Assembly: GCF_963678635.1 (NCBI RefSeq) | Contig: NC_087068.1 | Span: 8,130,027 to 8,194,026 of the forward strand | From: Symsagittifera roscoffensis | Taxonomy: Eukaryota > Xenacoelomorpha > Acoela > Convolutidae | DNA: 64,000 nt | Direction of reading: 5' to 3' | Part shown: positions 48,665 to 59,203 of the stretch, in pieces | Numbering within the stretch: position 1 is the first letter of the stretch | Layout of the letters: the number at the start of each line of letters is the position of its first letter | The notes under the pieces: generated by a model | Told to the model about the DNA's origin: nothing | Seen by the model: only the letters and a program-made list of their open reading frames with translations | Database searches by the model: none | Program-made: the position numbers and the translations under genes

Positions 48665-50728
48665 CTACTGAAGCAGGGTTCGCCGTAGCGGGCGGGTCGA
48701 CACGGTCTGTGAGTTATTCCTGTTCTGATCAACTGATCTCCCGAGTCGGCTTTCAAGCGGTTGTGTTCTGGGAGGAGGAGCAGTCCCTAGCCTCTCTCTC
48801 ACGTTTGAGCTCGGAGCGATGGGTGCAGCTGTAGCCGTCTCCGTTGCCAAAGGCCCTAGGCGGTTGACATGGGATTCGGGCACACTTGCCCTTGTTCTAT
48901 TTCCTCCGGTCGAACTGGTCCAAGCCAGAGAACTGGTCGCCCTCGACTCCTGCTCCACTTCCCTCAACTGCGTCTGAAATACGCCATTGATCCAGTGTCT
49001 CCCTTGTTGGGTGTTGAAATGTATCCCATCTCTGGTGAGCGCGAGGTGATCAATCATGCGCAACATGTTCTCGAGATCCAGAAGCCGCAGCTCGCCAGGG
49101 TTGTTTCTCACCAGACTGCGGATCACTTTGTTCCACCGTGTCACGTTGCCATTCCTAAAATCTGCCACTACGGTGCCCACCATCGGGTTCTGTGGTATCG
49201 TGCACAGCACCACGAGCCTGAGCCTGTACTTCTCCTTTAGTTCGTTCAGGAGGCAGACCAGTAGAGGCTCCCACTTGCTCTCCGGAGTCACTGGGGTTCT
49301 CGAGACGTCATTGGTTCCCAGCATTATTACCAGCGTATCCAGGTAATCTTCGCTCTGGAACTCCATAATCTTGATGACCTGAGCCACTGAGGCTCCTCCA
49401 AAGGACAGAGCGGTAGTCTGACCATAGACGAAGATCTCATTCAGATCCCTCACCAAACTGTCTCCTATGATCAAGTGGCGATTTCCTGGGGGAATCACCT
49501 GGTCGCTCGTAGCGGGGTTCCAGCTCATGTCATTCAAGCAGGCTCGACGATGCTCCGCGGCCACTTGCGTGAACTGGTGACGTGCCATCAGATTCTTCCT
49601 AATGTCCACCACGCGAGACTTCTGAAAGCTTCCGCCATGCGCAGTCCCCGAGGACGCTACCATGCGGTGTGCTCGCTCCGAACTATTGGATGAATGATCA
49701 CGACGTTGGGAAGGAACGATCCTACCCAATGTCCGCCCAGTGGTTCTGTTAATCTCATCCATTGTTGCTCTGGCCACTTGATTGAATGATTCTTGGAACT
49801 GAGGAGCGAGATAGGTGTCAGAAGGGTCTGGTATCGTGTTCCTCTGACTGGAAGCAGACTGTTGTTTCTGCTGAGGAGCCTCGTGCCCTCTCGATGTACA
49901 CAGCTCCTGTACTCTTGTCTTGGGGCGTGTGTCGCTGGATCCCTCCGAGGACTTCATTGTCGCCAGAACTTCCTGTGACACTTGGCTCACCTTTGCCATA
50001 TACAGCTCCTTCAGGTGCTTTATTTCATCCTCCTTGTAGGCCACCTGCAGATATCCGTACTTCTTTTTCCATTCGTCTCTTTCTCGAGCTATCGCCCTAT
50101 ACTCCTGGAGTTTGGCACACAGCTCGCTCTGATCCTTCTCTTTCTTCTCCAACGTCCCAATCGTCTCCGAAGTCTGGATTTCTATTTCGCTCACCCTCAC
50201 TCTCTTAGGAGGAGGAGCAGCTGTTGGAGAGTCGACCGAATGTGACGGGCCTGGCCCATCACGTTGTCTTTTCGCTCCGATAATCGGCTGCGCTGGTTGG
50301 ACCGGCAAGGGCATCTCACCTAGCCGGTGGTCCCTCTGTTCACCTAGTCCTGGCTCACGAGCCAGGTCGTGGCCAGACATTTCTCCACGCCGCCATCTCA
50401 TCAGTCGGTTTCGATCTCTCTCGGCGGTCCCGGACTCACCGAAGGCCAACATCAACACGACTTCTGTAGGGCGATTCCCTCGACCCTCACGTCCTAATGC
50501 ATTGAGGAGCGCGACCACAAACATCGCCAGCCCCGCGTCTTCTCGTGTAAAGTCACAATCGATCAGCCGCTGATAGATCTCGTCTAGAGTCGCTCCTAGA
50601 CTCGCTGAGAGGAATTCCATTAGTTGATTCGTATCACCCATTTCTGATCGTGTTGATTCTTGTTGTCGTGTAGTTTCTTCCGGTTCGTTTGATTCAATGA
50701 ATTCAAAAAACAATTTCTGATCAATCAA
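48665..50728 (-). CDS. Accessory ORF 2 of giant element: SGNH/GDSL hydrolase with coiled-coil N-terminus
   Basis: 687 open codons. The N-terminal 100 residues are helical, followed by a basic/proline-rich linker (GAKRQRDGPGPSHS) and a coiled coil at about 185-260. The SGNH hydrolase domain at about 415-590 has all four blocks: IIGDSL with Ser at about 424 (block I), FGGAS at about 443-447 (block II Gly), MLGTNDV with Asn at about 473 (block III), and RDGIHFN with Asp 567 and His 570 (block V). The catalytic residues are present, so an esterase or deacylase activity is predicted; the substrate is unknown. Related esterase domains are known in ORF1 of some CR1 LINEs. Here it sits downstream of pol, 380 bp after the macro-like ORF. 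The C-terminal 90 residues are low complexity. Confidence 0.82.
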   Translation of the reverse strand: MIDQKLFFEFIESNEPEETTRQQESTRSEMGDTNQLMEFLSASLGATLDEIYQRLIDCDFTREDAGLAMFVVALLNALGREGRGNRPTEVVLMLAFGESGTAERDRNRLMRWRRGEMSGHDLAREPGLGEQRDHRLGEMPLPVQPAQPIIGAKRQRDGPGPSHSVDSPTAAPPPKRVRVSEIEIQTSETIGTLEKKEKDQSELCAKLQEYRAIARERDEWKKKYGYLQVAYKEDEIKHLKELYMAKVSQVSQEVLATMKSSEGSSDTRPKTRVQELCTSRGHEAPQQKQQSASSQRNTIPDPSDTYLAPQFQESFNQVARATMDEINRTTGRTLGRIVPSQRRDHSSNSSERAHRMVASSGTAHGGSFQKSRVVDIRKNLMARHQFTQVAAEHRRACLNDMSWNPATSDQVIPPGNRHLIIGDSLVRDLNEIFVYGQTTALSFGGASVAQVIKIMEFQSEDYLDTLVIMLGTNDVSRTPVTPESKWEPLLVCLLNELKEKYRLRLVVLCTIPQNPMVGTVVADFRNGNVTRWNKVIRSLVRNNPGELRLLDLENMLRMIDHLALTRDGIHFNTQQGRHWINGVFQTQLREVEQESRATSSLAWTSSTGGNRTRASVPESHVNRLGPLATETATAAPIAPSSNVRERLGTAPPPRTQPLESRLGRSVDQNRNNSQTVSTRPLRRTLLQ

Positions 50729-51108
50729 GATCTAAAAAACAAGTCGTGACTTAAAACCATCATTTTTGGATAAAACATCATTCAACTCTTTAAAACTCTT
50801 CACTGAAATTCCCTTCTAAATTCTGATTTAAAAATTTTGCACCAAGGTGGATTGTCCACCTGTATCTTTGTCAGGGTAGCACCAATGAGCGCTGTCACCT
50901 TGATTACGTGGAGTATTCTAGGTCTTTTATGACAGAAAACATAAAACATATCATAACAATAACATAACACATAAACATCACACATCTATACTATCACATA
51001 AAAACATAATCCCTAATATTATGCCTAAAACCTAATCCTAATCTAAAACCTGACACTAATTCTTATCAAGTGAACTTAATAAAAACCACTTATCGCCAAA
51101 TGCAATTC

Positions 51109-52104
51109 CTAGCATATGCTCAGATAGTATTTTTTATGTAAGTAAACCTCTATGTCAGTTTCTGAAAATATCACATGTACAAGTGCGTACAACTCTCTCG
51201 GATGTAGCTTTCCCCTATTAGGATCGTATACTGGTAACGAGAGAGAGGTCACTCCTCTCTCAACCAAAAAATCCCTAAGTCGAGTCAAGGCCAATACCAA
51301 GCTCTCTGGATCTACGTGTTGCCTATCAGTGGCCTTGGTAACCAGGAATCACAAATATTTCCCTGGTATCTGTCATGCAACAGGGGGCAGCACTATCATC
51401 CCTCCCACAACAGGCCTCTGTTTCCATAAAAATTCGAAGTTCTTATACTCTCTTTTGAAATCAATCGCTAGTGCTGTTTTGAAGCTTACGTCCGCGGTTA
51501 TCGCTATAGCGCATGTACGTTCCGTGAGTATGAAATCGCTGTCCGTTATGACAATATTGTTTAAATAATGGTTCGGTAGGTCAAAGTATGATTCAAAAAT
51601 TCGTCCAAAAGGTGTTTTTTTTGCATTCTCGCCCTCTGTCTCTAGTTCTCCGGTTTTTCTTGCCGATTTCAATTTTTTTATTATCAGATTTTCGGTGTGG
51701 GTGAGTCCCACCCCCACTCCCTGGACAAAAATATCCATCGACGTCCCCGTCGATCGCCCAAAGTCTAGGAGATCGGGGTTGGATTGTGGAACACGTAGAG
51801 GAACATCTGGGGCGACCCAGTTGGACTCGGTATTGTCATGACTGACGTGTTTGATGCCGTCTTTATCGACGTCCTGAATCGTCAGGATCGTCTCTTTTGG
51901 ATCTGTCGGCAGATCATGAAGCCACTCGAGCACCCGCAAGTTCGTTAGTTCTTGCTCATGAGTCTGTTCCGCTTCTGGTTCGAACTCCACTTCCGGTTCT
52001 GATCGATCGTCGATCCAATCCTGATCCATGTTATTCACCAAGTCGATTTCTTCTTTACCGCCACTTCGTCCAGTCCTACCAGCGTGTCCACTTCCAACTA
52101 TCAC
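51109..52104 (-). pseudogene. Accessory ORF 1 of giant element: macro-domain-like, interrupted by two TGA
   Basis: One frame from 52104 to TAG 51109-51111, interrupted by in-frame TGA at 51373-51375 and 51349-51351. An acidic N-terminal region (about 1-180) precedes a domain whose landmarks match macro (ADP-ribose-binding) domains: ERTCAIAITADVSFKTALAI followed by DFKREY (cf. the family's C(V/I)SADF.MGAGIA..F), VVGGMIVL, FLVTKAT, then SLVLALTRLRDFLVERGVTS, LSLPVYDPNRGKL and TDIEVYLHKKY. The glycine-rich loop is altered (FKTALA), so binding is uncertain. Assignment rests on motif order only. It starts 155 bp after the integrase stop, in the same direction. Confidence 0.55.
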
Positions 52105-52258
52105 TTACAACTATCCTACAACTATCACTCACATATCACTTACAACTATCCTGTCTACGACGAAATCCTCGCCGTACGGATTGTATTTCTTCTTGTTTTC
52201 TCCTCTCTTGCTCTGGCGTGTTTCCATGGTGAGAGGAAAGTCAAGCTGTATTCCTTTG

Positions 52259-53683
52259 TCAGTCCCAGTCTTCCTCGGCATAAGGTAGAGTTTCATCGTC
52301 CACCTCTACTAGCTCGGTCAACTCCAGATCCAGTGGTATGTCGCAATCGTCCACCCCCTCATTCCCGTCGTTTTTGTCGCGAGTACCCCTTTCATTCACC
52401 TCACAAGCAGGATCCACTATCAAATAGTCTCCCTCTTGCATGTCCGCTGGGATGCACCAGTCCTCTGACGAGGCATTGTGTGGTTTGATGTTTTCGTAGT
52501 GAGCTGCTCTCCCAGTGCTCAATCGATAAAAACGACCTCCTTGGTGCACCTCTGTTATCTGAAATGGACCACGCCATTTTTTAAATAATTTCTTGGTTCC
52601 TTTTGGTGGAACCACTTCCTGGAACACCCAGACGTAGTCGCCAACTGAGTAGGCTTTTGCATCGGCTGTCCTTTTATCAAACCTCCTTTTTGTCCAATTT
52701 GCGACTGTTGCGTGTTCCTCCTGCATAGGTCATTGAGGTCCTGCTGTCTTCTAATAACATCCCGCACGTACGTTTGCGGTGCTGTTCTCTTCCCCTCATA
52801 TTCAGGGTAGAAAAACGTCAACGGAAGCGCTTTTTCGTGACCCGTTAGCATCATATGCGGACTTATTCCCGTGGTGGACTGCTCTGTGCTGTTGTAAGCA
52901 CCTATCACTTGCGGTAAGTGTCTATCCCAGTCATCCATGTAGCGTGAGCCATAAACTCTCAACATGGATACCAGCGTGCGATTCTGCCTCTCGACTAGGC
53001 CATTCGTTTGCGGGTGATAAGTGGTCGAGTGGGCCTGTGCTACCTGCGACTTTATCATTAACTCCTTCGTGAGATCACCCACAAATGCTTTGCCATTGTC
53101 CGATTGGAATGTGATGGGGGCAGCCGTGCCTCGCTACCCACACATTTATCAAATGATCGCATGTTTCTTCCGCTGATGCTGTCATGCAGGGTGCTGCCTC
53201 TGCATACTTCGTAAAATGATCAATCATTACCAGCACCTGATTGTAGCCCGTGGTTGTCATGCATATCTTCTGGTGATCGATCTGCACCACTTCATTGAAT
53301 CCTGATGATTCTATTGATTGCAGAGGGAATCTCAGTTTCCTGGGGTCCTTCGCCTGTTGGCATGACAAGCACGCAGAGATCCATTTTTCACATGCCTTCT
53401 TCAAGCCAGGCCATTCGAATCGTTTCTGTATCCTGTTATACACTTTGTCCACTCCCTGGTGGCCCATTTGGTCATGTGAACGAAAGAGCAATTCGGTCTG
53501 GTATAACTGTGGTAATACTATCGAGTTGTACTTGTATAGGACCTTGTCCTCCTCTCTACGTTTACAGGCTATGATTCCGTCTTTATTCAGGTACAACAAA
53601 TCTTTTCTTTTCAGGTAGAACTGCTTCAAGATCTTGTAGCTGTCTTCTTCCAAGTCTCCCTTGTCAGGTGCTCCATTCTCGAT
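52259..53683 (-). pseudogene. Integrase of the giant element, frameshifted
   Basis: Ty3/gypsy-type DDE integrase in three overlapping frames: 53653-53075, 53082-52555 and 52726-52259. The HHCC zinc-binding module is present (LFRSHDQMGHQGVDK ... ACLSCQQA). The catalytic core has the first Asp in QIDHQ, the second in a SDNG motif of the shifted frame (about 53100), and Glu in NGLVERQNRT; second Asp to Glu spacing is 35 residues. A C-terminal GPF module follows (KLFKKWRGPFQITEV). Frameshifts lie near 53110 (by a run of C) and about 52700. TGA at 52259-52261 is the natural end. The core begins after an in-frame TGA at 53684-53686. Confidence 0.88.
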
Positions 53684-54664
53684 TCATCTCTTCAGACTGC
53701 TCGTCATTCTATCATTTCGTTGAGCCCCTAGGAGTTCCGACAGCCTGTACCTGGCTTTCAAATACGTCTTTACCACGTTCATTTGCCCGCTCATTATCTC
53801 CGGGGCATGGGCATCGTCCATCAACTTAACGCACCATATCTTCTTCAAAGGCGTTGCTTCCTGCACAGATGGCTCCAGATTGGTACGGACGACCGTACCA
53901 TGTGGCAGTAATCTGGTTGGGCGTTTCGAAACTGCTATCAGCTCGAGCTCATCGGCGGCATTATCCACCACGGTGCGCTCATAGGAGGTGTACCTGTCTC
54001 TGTCCGGATCCTGATGCATTTCCCTGTCCAGCCCGCGTTGTTTCCAGTCCACCAACAAGGAATGAATCGCAATCTCAGATACATCAGAATTAGAAGTAGT
54101 CTCGGATGTGTTGTCCCAGGACTGCGGCCTCGAGTGATCACTTGAGTCGAGTGACTCCACACAATCACGTTCCACTCTGTCTGTGATGTTTCTCGACTCC
54201 CCGGACAAAATTCTGTCCCTAGGTAGTCTCATTAACCTATCCCCGGACAAATCGTCCTGTACGGGCCTGAAGATGGCCGACTCTCCGGACAATGTTTCGT
54301 CCCCGGAAGAACAATCTGAGCCCGGCTCGTATTCTGCTTTTGCATCTTTGAAACGTACTTTTCTCGTGAAGCTGGATTTCGACTTCACCTTGACTTCCTC
54401 AGTGATTTGGACCGGGATCGGTTTCCCGCGTTCTGGGAACGAAGTCCTCAACAAGACATCCTTTGGCATTGAGGTCACCAGCTGGTTCACTACTGACCGG
54501 CAATCCCGTTCCACATCGCGACCGCGAATGATCACCGGCCTCTTCTCCGTCTTCTCAGTTACGGTCAATCGCTGCATGGTCTCCATCCACTCACAATCAT
54601 GTCTGTCGACTTCTCTATCCAGCAAGTCACGAAGTTTCCCCATGACGTCCGGCGCCACATTCAC
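53684..54664 (-). pseudogene. Linker domain between RNase H and integrase (about 326 codons)
   Basis: An open frame of 326 codons connects RNase H to integrase in the reading direction. It is acidic and serine-rich in the middle (SDCSSGDETLSGESA) and shares its frame with the integrase N-terminus, separated only by TGA 53684-53686. A frameshift separates it from the RNase H frame near 54664. No known domain was recognised. Most Ty3/gypsy polyproteins go from RNase H to integrase within a much shorter spacer, so its length is unusual. Confidence 0.6.
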
Positions 54665-56359
54665 TGTTCAAGAGCTATGCTGTTTATACCCAGCCTGGTA
54701 AGCTCCTGCTGCACCAGATTGGATCGGACTAGCAGATCCAGCGGAACGGGTTCACCCCTGGCTAAAACCTTTATCTCAGCGGCCGTTTCCACTGGAAGTT
54801 TAGGGTGTCCTGTTATAGGGTGCCCTGACTTATCCAGCCACTTAGTGAGTGGTAGATTGTCGTAGGTTTCCTTGTCTAGGAATGAGAACCCGTCTTTGAT
54901 CTCCGCTTGGTTAGCCTGCTTCTCTTCGAGGCGCTCATAGAATTCTGTCTTCTTACTGAGGCTATCAGCATTCTGATGCTTGTCACGGGTACGGTGCTCT
55001 ATGATCATGTGGTATCCATCCAGGCGCACGATCCAACGACCAATATAACTTTGGTCCATGGAATAGGTTTTCAGCCAGGCAAGGGCCCGATTATTCACAC
55101 GCAACTTGAAAGGAGCACTCCCCAAGTAAGCCCTGTACTTTCCCACAAAAGTGATCACCGCGAACATTTCCGCTTTTGGTGCGCCATAATTCATCTCAGT
55201 ATCGCTCAAGACCTTTCTTCCGTAGGCTATTGGACGGAGAACCGTTCTCCCGTTCCACTCTTGCTCGTGGTGAAGTATGCCTGATATCGCAATCACCGAT
55301 GCATCCGTGTCCAGCACGAACATCCCCTTCTCTGTTGGCATGCCGAGGACCGGTTCCTCGCAAAGTTCACGTTTGATGTTCTCAAATGAAACTTGTGCCT
55401 CATCAGTCCAAGTGAACTTTTTGCCCTTGTTTCTCATCAACCGCTGGATGGGGTAAATTTTGTCAGCATACCCCTTGATGAATTCTCGATAGTAATTAGC
55501 AAATCCCAAAAAACTCATTAGTTGTGTATCTGTTTTAGGTGCCTTCCAGGTCAACACCGCTTCGACTGCTTCAGGATCTGGTCTCACTCCATGCTTATCC
55601 ACCAGGCGGCCCAGATACTTTATGGAGTATCTGAGGATTTCACACTTAGAGGGTTTACATTTCAGGCTGCTTCATGCAAGTAAACACCTCATCCAACCTC
55701 TCTATGTGGTCCTCAAAGGTTGGTGTTGCAATCACAACGTCATCGACATATCATATGATGAGATTCCCGTATTTCTTAGTCACGCTCGTGAGTGCCTGGG
55801 CCATCAGTCGCCGGAATGTGGCCGTCGCGTTGCACAACCCGAACGGCATCCTCTTCCACTGGAACAATCCCAGCTCGCACGCGAAGCCTGTTTTTTCACG
55901 ATCTTGCTTTCGGAGTGGCACTTGCCAGAACGCAGAGCCCAAATCCAACGTCGTGAAGAACTTCGCGTCTCCCAGTTTGGATAGGCTCTCATTGATGCGG
56001 GGAATCGGGTATGCGTCCTTTATAGTCACTGCGTTCAGATAACGGAAATCACAACAAAACCTAAGTTGCCCCCCTTTCTTTTTCGCCATGACTACGCCAC
56101 AAGCCCACGGGGACTTCGACGGCTCGATCATGTCATACTCCCTTAACATCTCGATTTCCTTCCTCCACGCTTCTGACTTGTGAGGGGTCATTATTCTCGC
56201 CCCTTCCCTATGAGGTACCGAGCCCTGTTCTATCTCAATCTCGTGTTCTACAAAGTTACAGCAACCTATGTCGGCCTTATGTTTCGAAAAAACGTCTGCG
56301 TTCCGACTTAGCACCGCCCTGAGCGAATCTAGTTCCTTGTCTGATATTTTACCCTTCAA
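54661..56359 (-). pseudogene. Reverse transcriptase and RNase H of the giant element
   Basis: RT fingers/palm at 56359-55751: EYDMIEPSKSPWACGVV, FCCDFRYLNAVTIKDAYPIP, FTTLDLGSAFWQVPL and RMPFGLCNATATF. An in-frame TGA at 55751-55753 falls directly before the catalytic YVDD. A frameshift near 55680 moves the rest into 55602-54661: KYLGRLVDKHGV, SFLGFANYYREFI, then RNase H with VLDTDASVIAISG and KAEMFAVITF. The third RNase H acidic residue is Asn here (RVNNRALAWL against the usual TDH.AL). The frame ends at TGA 54661-54663. The order fits Ty3/gypsy, but this copy cannot make a complete RT. Confidence 0.9.
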
Positions 56360-56902
56360 ATGTTCTATCTCAGGTAGGACCGGTTTATTCGCTGCTAACT
56401 CTGTTTTTGTCGGCCTCTCGGGAAAGTTGGATCAACTAGACAACCCATCATCTGTTTCCGACTTCATTGAAAATTATTTCCTAGAAGATTTCAATTCATT
56501 TACTCTCTTCAATATACATTCTTGGTTCGCATGCAAGGGACTTTTAGTTACATCAAACTTCTTCAAGTTCTCCACACTCTGAAAGTCTGTGTTCAGAGGC
56601 AAAGCATAGCTAAGTTTCTTTCCCCTCTGTATTGTCACTGTTGTTGCTTCTGTGTTCAACAACACACTCACACATAGTCCGCTCTGAGTGAGTGAGAAGC
56701 TTCTTCCTAAAATAGCCGAGCTTTTACTGTTTGGATCTGGTACCAGACAAACCTGTCTGTCATTGCTGAGTTCATTCAAGTTCCTCATCCTAAACGTCGC
56801 TATTACGGCTTGGTTTGGTTTCAATCTAACCTTTCGATCCAAAAAAATTGGCACCTTGGCCTGGTTAATTAAGATCTTATTAAGAGGTTTCTTTTCATAC
56901 TT
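56360..56902 (-). pseudogene. Protease-RT spacer of pol
   Basis: Same frame as Gag-protease and RT, interrupted by TAA (56474-56476) and TGA (56432-56434). The open part at 56854-56474 encodes a beta-rich segment (IFLDRKVRLKPNQAVIATFR), resembling the inter-domain region found between protease and RT in many gypsy elements. It has no catalytic motif. Confidence 0.7.
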
Positions 56903-59200
56903 TCACTCAGGATCCTTGATCCTAATCAACCCGTCATTGAGATCGGTCGTGACATCAAAGTTGCGTACGAAGTCCCTTCCTAAGACGAACTGATCGGATT
57001 CGTCCAAATTCTCCACTACTAGGAAGCTCATCCAAAGATGTCTTCCTCCGAGCTGCAGTGAAATTATCGGGGTTCGTCCAGTCACATAGATCGCTCCCTG
57101 ATTGGCAGCTGCCAACCTGATGTTTGTCGGTATGAGATCCGACCTCTCGAAACCCATGTCGGTCCAAGTTTTGACTGGCATGAGACAAACCACTGCTTCC
57201 GTGTCTAGCAGTCCCTTTACTGAAAGTTGTCTGCTTTGCACGTCCAGCACGTGTGCGGCCAGATCGGCCACGCAACCTATGTGCACCGCATCTTGTTCGA
57301 GCATGGCGTTGTGTCCGATTCGCCTAACCTTCAGCTCCTCTTGACCAATGTATATCCGGCCAATCTGATCGTTCGCATCAGTTACGTGAGCTTTTGTGTA
57401 GATATTGATGCCATCCACATTCATTAGAATCGGGTATGGGCCATGGACTTCGATGTAATGTCCATCCACTTTCATCAGCCTCGGACCTCCTGTTGTGAGC
57501 AGCGCTCGCACTGCCCTGGAGTCCAGTTTGGGATCTTTCTCCTTCAGGTAGTCTGCATAAATGTCCAGGTGGACTTGTGTAATCTCGTATGGTTCACTCA
57601 AGTTCTTGACCACCTGGTGGCCTGCGACTGAGATTCTGCCAGATATAACGTTCAGTTTTAGTCCCTGCTTCCTGGGTTCCTCTTTGTCTTCTTTTTTCGT
57701 CGTTTTACTCAGAATATTAAAACTTTCTCGAAGATCTGTGCTCTCCAGCTCCGACCTCACCCATTGCTCCACTTCTTTCGTGGCTAGCTCCTGTTTGACA
57801 TTCTGCAACGCTGTCCTTGCCGCCAGACCGTAATCCACCTTGAGTAGGCTAGCCGACTCTGCCTCCAGGTTCGAGGCTACCACCTCGTCAGGCAGTGTCT
57901 TTACCTTCTTAGTCGTAAAGGTGCTCGGTGTCGTCTCCTTTCTCCGAGACTCGGCCTCGTTCATCAGACGTGCTCGACTGGCCTTGACACCCGAAAGCGC
58001 CTCTTCGTGGCGGGGATGTTTCGCGTCCGCCACTGCATCCCAAAACTGAGTGCAATCCGACTTGAAGTGTCCTTCCAAATTACAGAAGAAGCACCTCGGA
58101 CCATATTTCAAGATGAGCCCTCTAACGTACTCTTCGTGATCCTCGTCGGTCGCGTCGACGTCGTCGAGAAAGTAGCCTTTTGCCTTCATGTTCTGTTTAT
58201 ATGCAGAACACGCGGAAACGTGATGGTCCATCGAACCACAGTTCGCACAAGACCTCCTCTTATACATGTCATCGCGAGGTTTGTACCAACTGGATTTCAC
58301 ACCAGTGTTTGTCCCGCTGTAGTTACCATAATTGCTGTAACGGTTTTGCGCCCTCGGTCTTATGAGTAAATACTCGCGTGACTTCATACGCAAATCATCG
58401 GGCGTGGGTACCTGGTCAGGTGACAGGGTGAAGTGTGTGGCCAACATCGTTTTCAACTCCTCACTCTTTACTCCGTCCATGAACTTCGAAGCAATCGCCA
58501 AGTTTCGCTCAGATATTCTCTCATCGGGTTTGCTTCTCCTCCTAAGCAATTCAGGGTCGTCCAAAAATTTGTCTATGGGTTCGTCATCTCTTTGACGCCT
58601 CTTTTCGAACTTCACCATAGCCTGGTGCCCTTGTACTCGAGAGCCGAAACGATTCAGCAGGATGTCGAATATCTTGCGAGCGCTGTCTCTCTCATTGGCT
58701 CTTTTCACCATTACACAATTTAGTGCAGTACCCTCCAGGTTGCTTGTTAGCGCGCTGCATTCTTGTTTCTTGGAGAGACTCTCTTCCTCAAAGTGTAACT
58801 TCATCACTTCTATCCAAGTATCAATGCAGCCGTCTGACTCGTCTTTGTATGATTTCGGCTTTTTCAGTGTCCTTCTTGACCTCTCTCCTCTCTCGGTTGA
58901 CTTCGAGAGTTTGGTGATGAATGTTTCGAGAGATCTGTTCAGAGGCTCAAACATCGAGGCATACATCGTCGTGTCCTGTGAGACTGTAGTCAGATCTGGC
59001 AATGATTTGACTTGTGGCACAGTTGGCAACCTTGTCTCTGGAGTAGCATCTGCCTCCGGCGGGACTGGATTTGTCCAGCCAGGATTTGACGGGGCTGCCC
59101 TTGGCCGCTCCCTATTCCTAGGTTCGTAGTTCGTTCTCGAGTTTTGCTGGGCCCTGGCATAGCTGCCCGTCCCATCTCCATCGTTCGCATGGTGTGAGCG
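56903..59200 (-). pseudogene. Gag C-terminal part with two zinc knuckles, and retropepsin
   Basis: A 708-codon frame from the Met at 59029 (open to TAG at 59201-59203) to TGA 56903-56905. A capsid-like helical region lies at about 60-200 (DTWIEVMKLHFEEE ... LLNRFGSRVQGHQAM). Two CX2CX4HX4C knuckles follow at about 261-274 (CANCGSMDHHVSAC) and 313-326 (CFFCNLEGHFKSDC). After a gap of about 280 residues the aspartic protease appears: LLDTEAVVCLMP at about 607-618 and FVLGRDFVRNFDV at about 681-693. The active site reads D-T-E instead of D-T/S-G, predicted to be inactive. The knuckle-protease distance is unusually long. Confidence 0.88.
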
Positions 59201-59203
59201 CTA

